Below are positions 6,005 through 6,246 of a stretch of DNA of 6,246 nucleotides, one piece after another. The DNA comes from Tatlockia sp. (GTDB lineage: Bacteria > Cyanobacteriota > Cyanobacteriia > Cyanobacteriales > Chroococcidiopsidaceae): assembly GCA_013698215.1 (NCBI GenBank), contig JACCVJ010000307.1:1-6246 (forward strand). The letters are read 5' to 3'. The first letter of the stretch is position 1. Each line of letters begins with the position of its first letter. The notes beneath the pieces are model-generated. The model saw only the letters and a list, made by a program, of their open reading frames with translations. It was not told where the DNA came from and did no database searches. Position numbers and translations under genes: made by a program.

Positions 6005-6246
6005 ATTAAACCAGCTTAAAAACGTTTGGATGAGCAACCAGATATTTAAGCCAGCGATCGTGAAGGCTACTGTCCAGGCAAGTATCTTCAACCATAAAGG
6101 ATTAACAAATTCTCCCATCAGGCGACGTTTACTTGTAAACATCACCAGTGGGAACACCGCAAAAGATAACTGTAAACTTAAAATAACTTGACTAAAAACT
6201 AGCAAACTTCCTGTACTCTTTTCACCAAACAAAATAATTGTAATTA
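5996..6246 (-). CDS. mntH: Nramp-family divalent metal transporter, C-terminal end (continues past window)
   Basis: The frame stays open to the right edge, so only the last 82 or so codons are present; the TTG at 6230-6232 is an internal leucine, not a start. The visible part contains two membrane helices: the segment ending LLVFSQVILSLQLSFAVFPL followed by VMFTS, and WLKILAWTVAFTIAGLNIWL, joined by the loop KRRLMGEFVNP. The SQVILSLQLSFAV...FTS...LMGEFVNP pattern is characteristic of the tenth and eleventh helices of MntH/Nramp proteins, which import Mn2+ and related ions with protons across the plasma membrane. It converges on cnaT with a 9-base overlap and belongs to a separate transcription unit, with no evident link to nitrate assimilation. 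Metal specificity cannot be judged, because the DPGN and MPH motifs lie outside the window. Confidence 0.9.
   Translation of the reverse strand, partial: ITIILFGEKSTGSLLVFSQVILSLQLSFAVFPLVMFTSKRRLMGEFVNPLWLKILAWTVAFTIAGLNIWLLIQTFLSWFNLN

Overview
The window is cyanobacterial chromosome. Two things show this: about 13 exact copies of the HIP1 palindrome GCGATCGC in 6.2 kb, and a gene set that makes sense only as the cyanobacterial nitrate-assimilation regulon. The species cannot be fixed from this sequence. Codon use looks uniform across the large genes, and no transposase, integrase, RNA gene or CRISPR array was seen.

Layout: (1) 2-1555 (+), ferredoxin-nitrite reductase nirA, missing only its extreme N-terminus. 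(2) 1634-2113 (+), a small free-standing GAF-domain protein with no assigned role. (3) 2105-2305 (-), a probable 66-aa single-helix membrane protein that overlaps the GAF gene tail to tail. (4) 2306-2626, a gap of about 320 bases ending in a compact inverted-repeat element just before the next gene. (5) 2627-3916 (+), a HEAT-repeat protein that best fits the cyanobacterial NirB, a nitrite-reductase accessory factor unrelated to enterobacterial NirB. (6) 3934-3975, a textbook NtcA-activated promoter, with a 24-bp dyad at its predicted start point. (7) 4016-4939 (+), LysR-family activator ntcB. (8) 4958-6004 (+), cnaT, a TrpD-fold protein with altered catalytic motifs. (9) 5996-6246 (-), the C-terminal end of an Nramp metal transporter (mntH) entering from the right edge.

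How the genes fit together: NirA reduces nitrite to ammonium with ferredoxin electrons. NirB is thought to help NirA mature. NtcB and CnaT are required, together with the global nitrogen regulator NtcA, for nir-operon expression in Anabaena. The NtcA box before ntcB places ntcB-cnaT under nitrogen control directly from the sequence. Two points stand out. First, nirA and the regulatory genes lie on one strand in a row, with no nrt transporter or narB gene directly after nirA; as I recall the classic loci, the regulators diverge from nirA. Second, the stand-alone GAF protein sits inside this cluster and is a candidate small-molecule sensor.
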